Source: Pelargonium tetragonum (taxonomy: Eukaryota > Streptophyta > Magnoliopsida > Geraniales > Geraniaceae). Taken from it: a DNA stretch of 64,000 nt. The stretch spans positions 79,583 to 143,582 of the forward strand of contig JAYMTL010000032.1 of NCBI GenBank assembly GCA_036897445.1, written 5' to 3'. Below the pieces are notes generated by a model. It made no database searches. It saw only the letters and a program-made list of their open reading frames with translations, and had not been told where the DNA came from. The first letter of the stretch is position 1. Each line of letters begins with the position of its first letter. The translations under genes and the position numbers were made by a program. This document shows positions 38,800 to 52,000 of this stretch, piece after piece.

Positions 38800-41700
38800 A
38801 GCAGGACTAGAACCTGCAGCCATTAGGTTAAAAATCCAAAGCTCCCCCACCCTATTCCGATTCAAAAAGAGGGTACCCCTTTGAGGATAAAAAGCAGTTC
38901 TAGTAGTCTCGTACTTGTGTCATAATAGGAAAACAATAACAAAAAAGCTGCCAGGAAAGCTCCTTAGGAGTCCTCCCACTAAAAAGTACTTAAAAGTCAA
39001 GATTAAAAGGCATACCAAGCAAAACAGGAGGCTCAGAACTGCTTTAAAAAGTTTAATTTAATAGCGTTGTAAAGTGCAAAAAAAATGATACATAAAGGAC
39101 TCAGCTTCTGTTCACTAGAAAAATGGCGTAAAACAGCTCTTATGGGGTTAAATCTCTATAACTAAACAAAAAATCCCTTCAACTTTATAGCTATCCGTCT
39201 AAAGCTTATCCTTGCCCGGCCCTTTATAAAATAAAAGTAAGGAAAAGGCTTCGTTTTTATGTGTTAAACCCAAGTGTAAAGCTAGCCTTTTACTGGAAAT
39301 ACCAAAAATGAGGGTTCTAATCCTTTTAGATTGGCAACAAAAGAGACGCGGCGGCCTTAGCCTCTTTTTAAGGGGTGTCCTGAGTCTTGCTTAGTCCTAA
39401 GATATAGATAGACTTGAGCTTATTCTCAAAGTCAATTTAGTTTTAGGTTGGTAGCAATTTCTAGGCAAAGGGAAAAGGGAGTCCCCTAAAAAAGGTACCT
39501 AATTGAGTTTGTGTCCATAAGGCATTTTTAAGAGGAATCCCGCGCGAGATTAATATAGTTATAAATTATTCAGTTCTCGAGCTCCTTTTTAGGGCATAGT
39601 CCTGAGAGCTTTTGGTACCCACTAAGCTAAAAAATTCCTGTGCACAATTCTGGAAAAGTGTCTTATTCGTAAAAATCCGGCGAAGATAAGTTGGTCTGAA
39701 TCCGTCATATTTTATAAACCCAGCTTTTCGAAGTTCTCTATTGAAACCTAAAAAGGACATAAATCGATTCGAACCTATGCATTCTAATTAGAAACTTAAA
39801 AGTTGTGTGTTACCAAACAATAAAGTTTTAACAAAAAGAGGCTCCTTTTAAGAAAGTTTGCAGGGGATAATAGCTAAGTATAAATTCTATATAAGTGATT
39901 TTATATTCCCGTTGAGCTTGTCCCACAATAGCTAGGATTCTCCTTTATCTTTATAAGGCTCTCTTTGTACTGATTGATAAATAAGAGAGATCCCCCGGAA
40001 AAAGATTTTCGATTTATCGTAAAAGCCCTTTTACTTGAGACTAAAAAGAAACTGCTCTGCTATAAAGCAATAAGAGCTCCCTGTTAATACTAAGATTAAT
40101 TATTTATAGAAATAAAACTAGAAAAAGGCACAAAAAATCTTATTAAAAGCGGTTCAAAAGAGATGTGAGATTTAACCCATATAGAATATAAAGAAAGATT
40201 TTATGCCTGCTGTAGCAGTTTTGACTTTCGGGTAACTAGCATGGATGTCCGAATATTAGTAGGCTAAGCCCTAAGAATTCCGACTCGATTTAGAGAGAGG
40301 CCCCTATTCCTATAATCCAAGAGTTCTCTTAATATCTGACTGAGAACCCGTAAGACCTAAAATACAAGAAAAACTATTAACTATTAAGTTAAGTAGGAGT
40401 TCCCTCTTTGATCAAGTAACTGGAAACCCTGACTTAAAAATTGTTATTAAAAACCTTCGAAGCACTCCGAATTCTGTAAAATAAAAAACATAAAGTGCTG
40501 TTGAATTGGAGTCTATGTATCTCAAAATTATACCTATGCAATTCGGAGGACTCAACACGAACCAACTAACAAATTTTCTCTAACCAGGGAACCCTTTTTC
40601 AGAAGTCTCCTACTTTTATTAACCTGGACTCAAACTTTGTCTTACTCTTCTAACGCCCTTTTAAGTCCTCTAGAATGAGGGTTTCTCCTAGTTAAGTTTA
40701 TTAAAGTAAAGCCAACTAGTTTGTATTTATAAAAGCGTACTTGACTTATTCTCAGCAGGATCTATCTATTAATAAGAATATAACAACAAAAGCTTTCCTT
40801 AACTTAAATTAAGGGGGTGTGTACTTAATACTTAATCTAAAAAAGCCAGCTTGATTTGAATCTTTGTATACCCCTTAAAAAAGTATACTTTACTCCAATT
40901 CCGTGAGGAAAACCTCGATTAAAAAGGATCCCCTCGTTATCCACAGAGGCAGCTTCTTTATTAGTTATAGCATACTTCATATCGGGAATACGCAATCCTA
41001 TAAAGAGTCCGGAATTAGCAGTACCATCAAAGTCTTACGGTATCTAAAGTTAATGCCAACAAGGAGACTAAAGTTTTGTGCAGATAGTATAGGCGTATAA
41101 AAGTAAAGAAAAAATCTTAACTGCAGCTAGACTCTTACAACAGAAATCTCTATCCTACTTTCTTTTATTCAGAGATATACCCGTCAGGATCCCTACACTC
41201 TGTATCTGGCCTAAACAAGGTAACACACGAGAAAAAAAGCCTTACTTTATTTACTAGAACTTTCCAAAAAAGCTTACCTTATCTTATAAGAGTACCTTTT
41301 TTAATAAACCCCACTTATTTTAATAAACCCCACTTAGCTTTGCCCTATTCATTAACAACTCCGATTTCTTAGGTGTTTCTTTCGAGGTGAGATAGCGAGG
41401 TACACCAAATATAAAAAGTGGCTTCCGTTCTCATTTAATCATTCCTTTTCGACCCTTTTACTAAAGGGATCCTGTTATTGAATGCGTTTCGACCTAAAAT
41501 AGTTTTGGTCTCCTATCCATATCTTTCAAGTAAGTCCGCATTAAGTACCTCGTCTTTCCTTGTTTCCTGTCGCAGTTATAGCCTTGTTCTACTCTTTGTA
41601 AAGCACTTTATTTATAAAAACCTTATACTTCAACTAGAATTCTTTAGCAAATGTCGAAAGGAAGATTCAGCTGGACCTTGTCCATTCCTTTTTGTCTTTT

Positions 41701-42370
41701 TCCGAGCTAACTAAAATTACACTTAAATAGAAGCTACACTGCCCTTTATTAAGTAAACTCAAGAAGTTTCTATAGCACTTGCACAATACAACAAAGTTTT
41801 TTAATGAGTTTCGTTCTTGTCTGCTTCTTAGCGAAACTAGGCTTTCTTCTTACTTATTTCTAGCAGGGGCAGAAAAGGATTCAGTGCCCCTAGTTTTGCT
41901 ATGTGTCTATAAATAAAACTTTAACGCTTTCAAAGTTTTAATATCTGGTTAGTAGGAATTTGAAGCCTCGAACAAAAAATAGATAAGCTTTAAGATTAGC
42001 CTTTTTTAATTAAACTAGTAACAAAGCATTTTAAGTTAAGTACTAATCTAAAATTTAGAAGGAGTGAACCTCTTTATTATATGTATGGGTTAGCCTAAGG
42101 AAAAGTATTCTCAAACTAGAATCTTTTATATTAATTAAGTGAATACAATCAATGCAGGGGCTTCTAAAAGCTTATACTTTTCAAAATTTTTAGAGCCCAT
42201 TTCCGAGAAGTTTAGAAAGAAAAGCACTTTTTTATATCCAGGCTACAGTAAGAGGACTCACTTTAATAGTATTTATTCCTTATTTTAAGCTATAAATTAA
42301 GATAGCCCCTATATAATTAGAATTAAAAAACCTGTACAAGTTTCTTTTTATTTACTTTTTAGTAGTTGCT
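38800..42370. other. Matrix DNA, no genes seen
   Basis: GC-cluster matrix with the 19-base tandem duplication at 41.3 kb. Frames of 64-78 codons at 39566, 40903 and 41478 show no recognisable motif. Confidence 0.45.
41299..41336 (+). repeat. 19-base perfect tandem duplication
   Basis: The unit ttttaataaaccccactta occurs twice head to tail without any change (41299-41317 and 41318-41336). It is the only perfect tandem duplication of this length I noticed. The absence of divergence suggests a recent slippage or copying event. Confidence 0.85.
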
Positions 42371-42381
42371 AACCCAGCTTT

Positions 42382-42831
42382 GTGCGGAATTTGTCTTATA
42401 ATATACATATAGGAAGTTTCAGTAAGGACAATACAGCAAGGTATGTATATGTAGCGGATTTTTCACAGAAACTGTCTTATTCTTCCTCTAGTTTTGTCGC
42501 TTTTTACAAGGTTTCTAGGGATGGGACATTCAGAGCTTTAGCTAGTAAGTTTAAACTCCTTTTGCTCTTTGTTCCTTTTTGTAATATCTTCCTTAGTCTT
42601 ACTTTCTCTCTTACTCATACTTGGAATACCTATCCTCTCACTCTTTTATTAGCCCAGGTTTTCTTACCTGTCTTTGTATTTGTACTAGCTGTCTTATGGG
42701 TCCTAGCTTTCTTATTCACCTTCATATCTATCTCAATATCTAGAACTTTTGCAAGATTTTTTGGGGGGGTTATAAAGAAAGCCCATAAATATAGGAAATA
42801 CCAGATTTTAGCTGCACTTTTTTACCTGTAA
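42382..42831 (+). CDS. 149-codon membrane-type open frame, unknown
   Basis: This is the longest open frame in the window and the only one clearly longer than expected by chance. I do not recognise the protein. It would start at a GTG (the frame is open from about position 42373) and end at TAA, followed at once by TGA. Residues 1-55 are polar with several Ser/Tyr (SYSSSSF around 32-38). Residues about 58-76 and 85-119 are hydrophobic enough for two or three membrane spans, with HTWNTYP between them. The tail from about 121 to 141 is basic (RTFARFF, KKAHKYRKY). The frame lies in an island nearly free of the GC clusters that break frames elsewhere, and a second hydrophobic frame follows 40 bases downstream. 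Caution: this strand is rich in T and poor in A, which lowers stop frequency and yields hydrophobic codons anyway. No ribosome-binding site or known start context is visible. Confidence 0.28.
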   Translation: MRNLSYNIHIGSFSKDNTARYVYVADFSQKLSYSSSSFVAFYKVSRDGTFRALASKFKLLLLFVPFCNIFLSLTFSLTHTWNTYPLTLLLAQVFLPVFVFVLAVLWVLAFLFTFISISISRTFARFFGGVIKKAHKYRKYQILAALFYL

Positions 42832-42871
42832 TGATATTTTTATTCCTTTACTGCCTTTAAACTGAGAATAA

Positions 42872-43084
42872 GAACCTTACTTAATACTATACTCTGCTAA
42901 ACACAAAAAGGGTTACTCTCTAACCGGGAAAACCTATCCTGAGAGCTTTATTAGGAGTATTATCGGCTTTACTCTTGCTCTGGCGGGCTTTACCTTTCTT
43001 GTGGGGGAGGGCTTCCTCTTATATCTGATACTTATCCTAGGGATTATATTACTTATTAGTAGCTGTTTAATTAAAGAATATTAG
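42872..43084 (+). CDS. 70-codon hydrophobic frame lacking ATG
   Basis: This frame opens directly after a TAA and ends with KEY-stop (TAG at 43082-43084). It contains no ATG; the first ATA is at 42884. The N-terminal 27 residues are polar and basic (AKHKKGYSLTGKTYPE). Residues about 28-46 (IRSIIGFTLALAGFTFLVG) and 48-64 (FLLYLILILGIILLISS) look like two membrane spans. It lies in the +1 frame relative to the 149-codon frame upstream, with 40 bases between the two. The pair could therefore be the two halves of one gene broken by a frameshift and stops, two small genes, or chance frames on a T-rich strand. A frame of 70 codons is not statistically unusual in this window; the support comes from its position and its regular hydrophobic pattern. 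Product unknown. Confidence 0.17.
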   Translation, partial: EPYLILYSAKHKKGYSLTGKTYPESFIRSIIGFTLALAGFTFLVGEGFLLYLILILGIILLISSCLIKEY

Positions 43085-46000
43085 AGCTCCTAGAGCTGCT
43101 AATTATACTAAGGACTTATGCTTTTACTTCCTTGAGGTCTACTCAAGTTAATTAAGTAAGGGTCTTAAAAATAATTAGAGTATTCCAAATTGGAGTCGCT
43201 TTTTGTAAATTTTGGTTAAACAAAAGAAGCTTTCTTTAATACGCTTAGTTACGCGGCGGCAAACCTTAAGGCAAAAAGAGAAAGCTTGCAGCCTTAAATC
43301 TCTAGAAAGTTAAGATAAACGCTAGTCTAAAGAAAGCTGCCCTAACCCCACAAGCTATAAAAGAGGACTCCTCATATCCTTTTATACTTAAAATTCTATA
43401 CTATATCTTGAAAATAGAAACCCTTTATTTGAACCAAAGCTTTTAAAGGTATAAATTTGATCCGGTTTTTTATTATTTTATAAGAGAAGCCAAGGCCTTT
43501 TAAGTTAGTTAATAGCTGCTTCCAAGGAGCTCTAACGCAAATTGTTAACTTGGGATTCCTAGTAGTTAATACAAGGTTCCCGCAACGAGGGTTACCCCAT
43601 AAGCAATATTTTTAGAATTCTTGTTCGACGATCAGTAAATCAGGTATACAGCCAATTAAATTCTTCCTTTCTTTGTAGAAAACTGGATTCGAGCCCTTTT
43701 AAGAAATTCCAGTAGAACCTACGCGACATATAATATCGAGAAACTTCGAATTAAACCTTAACAAGCAAGATTTTACGAAACTTGAAGTTAGAGTAATTAA
43801 ATAATCATGACTGTACTATAGTTTTAAGGAATGCTCTAAAGGAGTTACTAATTTTTTAAACTTTTAGTATTTGTTCGTAATATAATAGGACTTAGCAGGG
43901 CCTCCGCCAAGGGATACCATACACGTGTACTTTATTTAAGGGCTTCTAACTCTCGGATTAGATTTTTGTGGATTCCTTTTTAGAAAAACAAAGTAATAAG
44001 GGGCCTTGTCCTTCTTATTCTTATAAAGTAGAGGGGTGCCTGACTTATCTTATATATAGCTTCTGAGGACATTATACAAGTTTCTCCAGTTTTATTTACT
44101 TTCCTTACTGAAAAATTTACAGCAAGATCTGCTATTAAGTATATATTCTTAAAAACCCCGCAAATTTCCGCTGCCATACCTTAAAATGGGTTTTACCACT
44201 ATTTCGAAAGAAGAGTGCAATATAGAATTACTAAAGGATAGGATCTAACTTTGATCTTTCTTCTTATATTTACCCCATGGATTGGATTCACTTCTACAAT
44301 TTTGATTTTAAAGCTTATTTGTTTGGTTAATTCGCAAACCTTTAAAACAAGTATCCGTAATGAGATAGGGGGATAATTGAAGTATAGGATTTGCTTTAGT
44401 TTAGCTGCTGTAACACCGCTAAAACTATAAGGTGTTGGTGGTACCTTTTGCTTCTGAGTTACCAGTTCTACTACTAAATTTTAATTGGTCGGATTATAGT
44501 CGATTTTAGTACATGAAAGCAATTCGCTCAAATGAAACATAAAGTAAACACGTTCGAATTAAATCGTGATTAACTATATATATATTGGAAAAGAAAGACC
44601 TTATTTCTGTTAAGTGCCCCTAGTATTGTCCTTCCTTTAGTATATAGTTTTTCCTTGAGCTCTAGTCAGTTATCAGTACTTAATCACATCTATATATTCT
44701 GAATCTTATTGAAGTGTATTTTATCAGTGCCTGAAGAAGATCCGGTCTTTTATTGAGTGGCTCTAACGAATCAAAAGTTTTCGCGGGCTCTATCTTGGTC
44801 TTAATTTAGGAGTCCTTTTTTTTGTAAGAAATTTGCTACTTATTAGGAAAGGGCAGAAACGAGTACTAGTTTTCCAGTAAAAGAATCTGGATTTTATTAG
44901 ATTCTTGTGGTCTACGTTCTAGTCACAGCATTACTACTTCTACTGTCCCTGCTCGTACTAGCGGGATCTTTTTTATTTATACCTTTTTGTAAAAAAGCAA
45001 AGAAAGAATGTATATGCCAGACTCTTAAATAAACAACAAAAAGACAGAATAGCTTATTGCTTAATTAAGCTTTCGGAGCACCCCATTATATAGTACAAAA
45101 GAAACTCCGGGAAAGGGGCTTAAAATTTTCTCTTAAGCTAGATTTATATATAAGGATCAGTAGTAATAAGCAATAAAAGTGGGCAAACCGGTGTACAAAT
45201 TAAGAAAAATCGTGTAATGGAAATCAAATATCAAATTGTCTAAGTAGATTATAGATAGAGTATTCATAAAAACTTTAGATTTTTATGTAATAGATTATCC
45301 TTAAGGGTTGGGGGTGGACCTGGACTCATGTCCTTTTTAGCAATACTAAAGCTCCTACCTTTTGCTTTTGATGAAGAGAGTTAACCAAAGATTACGCTTT
45401 AGACTAAATCTTTTCTCTCAACTCAAAACGGGGACTTTTTCCAACGGTCCACCCCGTAGAAATTATAGCAAATCCCGCTATTGCTTTTTAAGGGATTAGA
45501 CGTGAGGGCATCCCTTAGATTTGTGTCACGAATTCGAAATCTAGTTGATGTACAAGAAAATGGCAAAGCAGTGTAAAAAAAACTTTGGTTCAAGTGCTTT
45601 TACTAACCTTACCTTTAACTGATAATTGATATAAAATGTACAATGAGTAAAACGGATATTCTTCGGCTCAATCTCGTGTATGTTGTAAAGCTTTACTTAG
45701 GGGTCGTTTTTCCACTTCCCAAACTTTTTGGTAAAAACTAATTCTGCTAGTGCTTTTGCGTTTGTTATCGAAACTTCCCTTTTAATATTAATATTATCCC
45801 CTCGTAAAGTAAATTAGAAGGGTAGCTTTAAAATTCTGTTATTATATATAATAGTTTTTTAGTTGACACTTGGTACCAGTTCCATTTTTTGGGAAGAATC
45901 CGATTAAATAAAACACAGAAATTTATAGTAATAATATCAAGAGTGGGGTTAAATATGAATAATAAAGTGCTCGGCTTCCCTTTATAATTATAAGAAGAAA

Positions 46001-49000
46001 CTAAAGGCTCCAGGTTGGTTTTTTTCTCTACTAAATGAATTTGTAGAGGAGGTATAGCTTCTTTCAGTATAAGATTTTTTTTTCAAAATTTTAGACAAGG
46101 GGTTTAGTATATATCCTAAAGGGTCATTTTTCTCTCAAAAAAGCATCTTTGAGCTAGCCGCCCTCGCCTAAATTAGAAATTTTAATTGTTACCAAAATGC
46201 AGTCGAACCCAAAAACGAGTCCTATAATAGGATATCGGCCCGGTTTCCTTTACGTGTATAAAGGGCAAGCTTCGGGAAATCTTCCTTTTTTAAATGAATC
46301 TAGTAGAAAAATTTTTTTATATTAGGACTAAAATTCTTCTTGTTATAATATGGTAACCCTACTAACCCGTATTTTATCTAAATCAGAATAGCTTTAATAG
46401 ACAGCATCAAAAAGCTTTAAAACATCCTGTGGTTGCTTTCCGCCGTTCAATTAAAAAGTATCCTTACGTTAAAAAGAGAAAAAGTTTCTTCAAACTGAAA
46501 TTGGAATTCTATTAAACAAACTTGACTCACAAAACCGGACCTGAAAAAAGGGGCCCGTATCCACTACTAAGAGATGTGCGAAATTTATCCGTTTATACTA
46601 TATAAGTTCTGTAACTACATGAACTACATAAGTGCTTTCATATTTTTTGACGTTTTGACTCCTTAAATATGCAAAGGAATTTCCCTTCCTAAACTCTACA
46701 GAAATTACAATTAGAACTCGGATATCCTTGTTCATTCTCTTTTACGAGAGCTAAATAAAGACTAATTCGCGAAAATACTATAGTAAAAAGCACATCTTGT
46801 ACTGATGTAATAAAAAAATAACCCTTAGGGAAACCCCTTAAAATTAATGTAGCAGACACCAAAAGTGATACCTTAGGAACTTTTACATGATTGGTAATAC
46901 GATATTGCATATGCTGCGTTAGTTTTGCTATGCGTCTTAAGGAAGTCAAATTCATTAAAAAGGAGGTAGCTATTATCCAATAATACATTTAGAGAGATCC
47001 TATTTCCATTCAGCACACTTAAGTCATCTTGTGATACTGGATTTACTTGTCTCATAGCATAAAATTTACGTAGAACCCTTTATAAGTAACATTACAGAGG
47101 CTATCATCTTTAAAGTTTCCCCTCTATCCTTTTCTATCCGTTCTTCTAGACAGCCTTTATACTTGCAGAATTTTTTTTAGAAATAATGCTTACTATAAAA
47201 CTCTGTTGAAGAAAAGGGCCCTGTGACTTTAATGCCTGTTTGTGTCTAGTTAGTTAAGAAGCTTAGATGGGTAAAAAACCTAAAGAACCCTTTGAAACGG
47301 GTGTAAAGGCTTGAGAAAGAGAAAACTGAAGATACTGAATCGAGGAACTCCCCTTTTGTTACCCTCAATTTCCAATGCTTTAGCTGTAGTAAAAGAAAAC
47401 TGCGAATACCCCAGAGAGTACTTTATTGCTAACTAGAAATCTGCGTTAAAAGACAAAAGGATCCTTATATGGAATTTAATGAGTGATCCCGTTTAAATAA
47501 GCGTCTACAACAAATTCTTATGCCAAGCTCAGGGAACCTTGCTATGCTAAAAACCCCTTTTTACTTCTCTAATCCTGTAAATCAGTATGCTTTGCTCTTT
47601 CTAACAAAGTATCCCACAGCTAAAACCCTAAATAATATTTATAAAATTTAGGGGAAAAGCCAAAGTCTTGCTAGGATATCCTTATGAAATATATACTTTA
47701 AAGTCTTTTTTTGTACTTAATCGGCTTCCTAAGTAGAAATCCTTTTAGATCTTACTTGCGAAACTACTCTGTTTTTATAATATTCTTACCAGGACTCCGA
47801 AGTTCTAAATCTTGTGCCATACTCGGTGGAATTTCTTCTAATTATTACACAGAGTGCTTTCTGTATCTGTATTTGCTAGGGTCTTGCTTTTAATTTAATG
47901 ATGCGATCCAGTTTCTTTATCTAAGCTTTTTTTACAAAAACTTTCTTTTTAGTGTCTTCTTAACTAGCCTACATGATCTAGGTATTTTTTAGGATAAGGT
48001 ATATTTCAACCCATGGGATACTCTGCACTTTAAAATTCTCAACAGCCTACTTTTCAAAGTGGATTTTTTAAAATAATTCACGTAATAAAGAAAACCTTTT
48101 TGTTCTATCTATAAGCGATTTTCCCTTTTCTCTAACTAGACTTTACTTTTTACGACCCGTTATTTTTGTTATTGACTAAGAAACTCCGGGTAGACTGCGT
48201 ATTTCTATACTAGATCCTTGTTTTATTAAACTAGAGATAAGAAGTTTTTCCCTCTTTTAGAGTACCCAAGGCGGGTATAAATAACTTTGCGGTAACCACC
48301 TGGATCTTATAATATCAAAGGTACACAAGTAGGCGCTTTAGATGCGTTATTACTAAGCCAAACTTCCCGAGCTTGGTATTTTAATACAAACTAGAACCCA
48401 GGGAAAATTACCTTGAATACGAGAACTATAAAAAATCTTTCCTGAAACGGAATTCTCGTGGTATAAGCAAAGGGCCCTTTTCGTTAGTCCCAATTTGACA
48501 AGTTCTTGATAAAAGTTATACAATTCTAATTAAAAGAATGCATATTGGATAAATTTTAAAAGAAATTAGCCGACTTCATAACTTAGGTAAGACGTCAAGC
48601 ACTCCCTTTGAATACGGATTCCCGAAATAACGTATTACTTAAATTAATTTTGAGAGGATGCGGCTAAGTTGGGAAGCCTAAAACAAAGCTTTCTATTTAC
48701 TCAATAACAGGGACCGGATTCCTACTTGATATTCTTTCAAATAGCACTAAAAAAAGAAGTTAAAACCCTTAATCTCGTAGGTACCCGGATTACCCATATA
48801 TAAAAACCACAAAAATACAGGGGTTTTTAACTAAACCCACTTTATTATATTAGGTATTATACCACATTATGCTATATAATTTCGAATCCTACAGAGAAAA
48901 GAAAAGCTTTTTGCCCTAGACTTGACTTTACTTTCCAATTTGAAATGTGTATAGCACCCCTTTTTGCTTTGCTTGAGAATACCTTTAAAATTCCCGTTAA

Positions 49001-52000
49001 GGAAAGGCAAATAAAATACTATAAAGTTTTCCTCGTGATAGATCTCCAATTCTACAAAAACCGAAGGTAATAGAAACTATCAGAAAATTACAAAAAATCT
49101 TCCTTTTCGACTAAAGATGTGTCGGCAGGAAACTAACTGGTTTTTATTTAAAACTCTTGACTTAGATACGGATAATTAACTTTAACAAGACTAAAACTAT
49201 ATTAAGCAGGAGGAAAAATCCAGTACTCTTTTTGTTTTATAACTCTTTAGTTAGAGGGTAGCCTATTATTCCGTAAATTGTAAGGGACTAAAAAACCCTC
49301 GCATCTCAACTTTATTGCTATAACCTATAACTCAAAGGACTTTCATAATAGTTGCCCACAGATCAAAATAAGTTTAGCTTTAACACTGCAAGAAACTAGA
49401 ATACTAGATTCTCCCCTTTACCAACCAAGGATTACTTGTTTTTTCTAAAAGGTACAATTTCTTTCACAAGAGCATCCACTGGAACTCGGTTTACTTTTTA
49501 TATTGGAATATAGTACAAAGCGTTTATTAAGAATCTTTCTCCAAGGCAAAGGGAAGAGAATAGATGGCTACCCTGTAGTATCTTTAGTTGGTCAAATCTT
49601 CTTATTTGCGGTTTCTTTCTTTATAAAGTTCTTGCTCTTTCATACAAGGAACTTCTAGAGTGTTCTCAGCCTATAAAGTAAGTATATTAGCTCTTCTGGG
49701 TCTCCCTTTATAAACTCAAAACTCAGGAAAATACTGCATATTACTGGATCCCTTGAGATAAAAACTCTGACACCAATTCTCGTTATAGCCGGAATAAGTT
49801 ACAGTAGGATAACTTAAAAGTGAATTCGTACTATAAATAGGATAATAAGGATTCCTTGCTTTTCCTATAAGTGTGCTCCATAACTAGGTTTACTGCCTGC
49901 TAAGATATATAAAGGTGCTTCCTTTCAAAAAAGAGAATTCTTCGTTTTATGCAGATGTCTAGAAAAGACCGAGCTCCTTTGTTATGAGGTTTTTGCACAT
50001 TGAACCCTTGTATGTCAGAGAGGAACGCGGGTTACTATCAAATTTTTTGGAGTCCTCAACCATACTAATAAATTAAAGAACTGAATTCTTAAGGGGTGCA
50101 CGCGTTTGAAAAGCTTAAGAAGAAACATTATTAAGCGATTTGTGAGAAATATCTATAAGATAAAAGAAGCCCAGGGGTAGGACTACAAAACACAATACGT
50201 GAAATTCTCTTAGATTAGTTGTAAAAAGGATGATAACTTTTGTAAATTCTCGTTTTGACTTACTTATAAAAATGGCTATTATTGAAAATCTTTTATATAA
50301 GATAAATCTTTGTAAGGGAAAATAATGTACTCACGAATTCATTTACATTATATTAGTAAAACTTTACCCCAGATTTGGTTTCTTTGCCATATTTCATGGA
50401 GATACACTTACAATCGAAAATTTAGTGACTCTTTATCAATCAAAAGAAGAGTCCACAAGTCTTGTCTTATACGAAAACGCGCCGGATTCTTTTTTAAGCC
50501 AACTTTGCCGAAGAATTGAAACACTTCAGTATTTAGGTTCGAACTTTCTCAAATCTTTCTTTCCTACTAACCCCTGCCAGCCTTTTAGTCCAAAGTTATG
50601 GTTGCTTTGATACACTGGTACTGGTTAAGAGTAAAAAATAGACTGAATTTAATTCTTTTTTTACTACATTTCTATTTCTCAGACTCGGGAATTGTAACAT
50701 AAAACATATTAACAAAGAAGTCGACTCACTTTTTGTTTCACCCATGAATCCCTAAAAAACTCACCAATTGCTTATTCTCTACTTTCATACCCGAGCTTTG
50801 CCCTCTATTTGTATCTTAATAGCGATGCCCTTTCCTTTGTTAACTGAAAAATAAAGAATCAAATACCTTTAACCTGAATAACACCAACAGGAAAAGCTTC
50901 GTTAAAAAAGCGCCATTCCTTTTGGTTGACACTCAAATTTTTGCTAAGGAGTCACCTTAAAAAGCACACACCAATCTTGTAATTATCCTTTATTTTAGGA
51001 AGACACTCTTGGAATAAAGTAAACTGCTAAAAACTTCACTGAATATTGGCACGCAAAAGTTCGAATCATCCGTTATTTTTTAAAGCTCTTTACAAACGTT
51101 TTTGAATCCAAATATTATTCTTAGAACTGGATATCTGATAAGTTACTAGAAAGTCCAAGCCTCCCTATTTATATTTATTAGCTGTTCTTGTTACCAGGCT
51201 CCTATACACCCTTTCTCCTTTATCGCATGCAAAAACTATCCTTATTTCTTTTTGCTATTCAAGACCCTTTTTGACTTTGAATAGGTAATACTGGTTCAAT
51301 CTTTTTTAGGCAGTAACTCTTTCCAGACATAAGATATTTGAGAAACAAGTTTTAAAAAAGAGGGAAAAGCTTCTTAAATTTCATTCAGCAGCAGTTGGCG
51401 ATTAAGTCTTATCTTACTTGGGGTAGTTTAATTAAAGACAGAGTTTGTGCGCTGTAAGCTTGTCAAAAAGGGGTACTACTTAGTTTCAGTTTAGGACCTA
51501 TTAGGGAATTTTATATAATTCAAGGATCCTAGGTAGTTTGGGCTTCTCATTCAAAGCGAACAAACAAATTCTCTAGAGCTTCTTCTCGGACATCTACTTT
51601 GGAACTTTTCTTCTTTAGAAGTTCTTTCTAATAGCTCTAAACTTAGTTTGAGCCTATATTCTTTTAAGAAGTTGGGCCTACTTCCTATATATACGAGGTA
51701 TAAGAATGGGATAGCTGCGATAAGGAATTGACTAAAACCTCTTCTAAGAAACTAATAAACAATACAGCAAAATAAGTAAGTTATTTTAGAGTCTCTAGTA
51801 TCCTGTAAAGTATTCTCGAGAGAAGGTTCCCCTTTATATGCCCCGTAAGGAACTATATTCTTTGTGTTATGATAATACAGTGCCTTTCCTTTGATTTCGT
51901 TGCTTAGCCTAGTGAAAAAGAATCCCGCTGAGAGAAACCAAGTAACAGTACTGGTAAGATAAGAGCCCTTTGAGCAAGAAGTATAATAAGTATTTAATAA

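Larger units (their letters stand above)
35540..38800. other. 3.2 kb island of distinct word composition
   Basis: GC clusters are scarce, TGA and TCA are as common as elsewhere expected, and internal diverged repeats occur (37.55/38.40 kb and 38.05/38.55 kb). No frame reaches 60 codons from a start. The frame through 37394 shows runs of 45-51 codons broken by TGA, TAA and TAG. It may be an old insertion or a decayed repeat array; the origin is unknown. Confidence 0.35.

Noticed and set aside
46689-47055. Minus-strand frames of 99 and 60 codons
   Set aside because: They overlap each other in different frames, lie in GC-cluster matrix and show no known motif; length within chance expectation.
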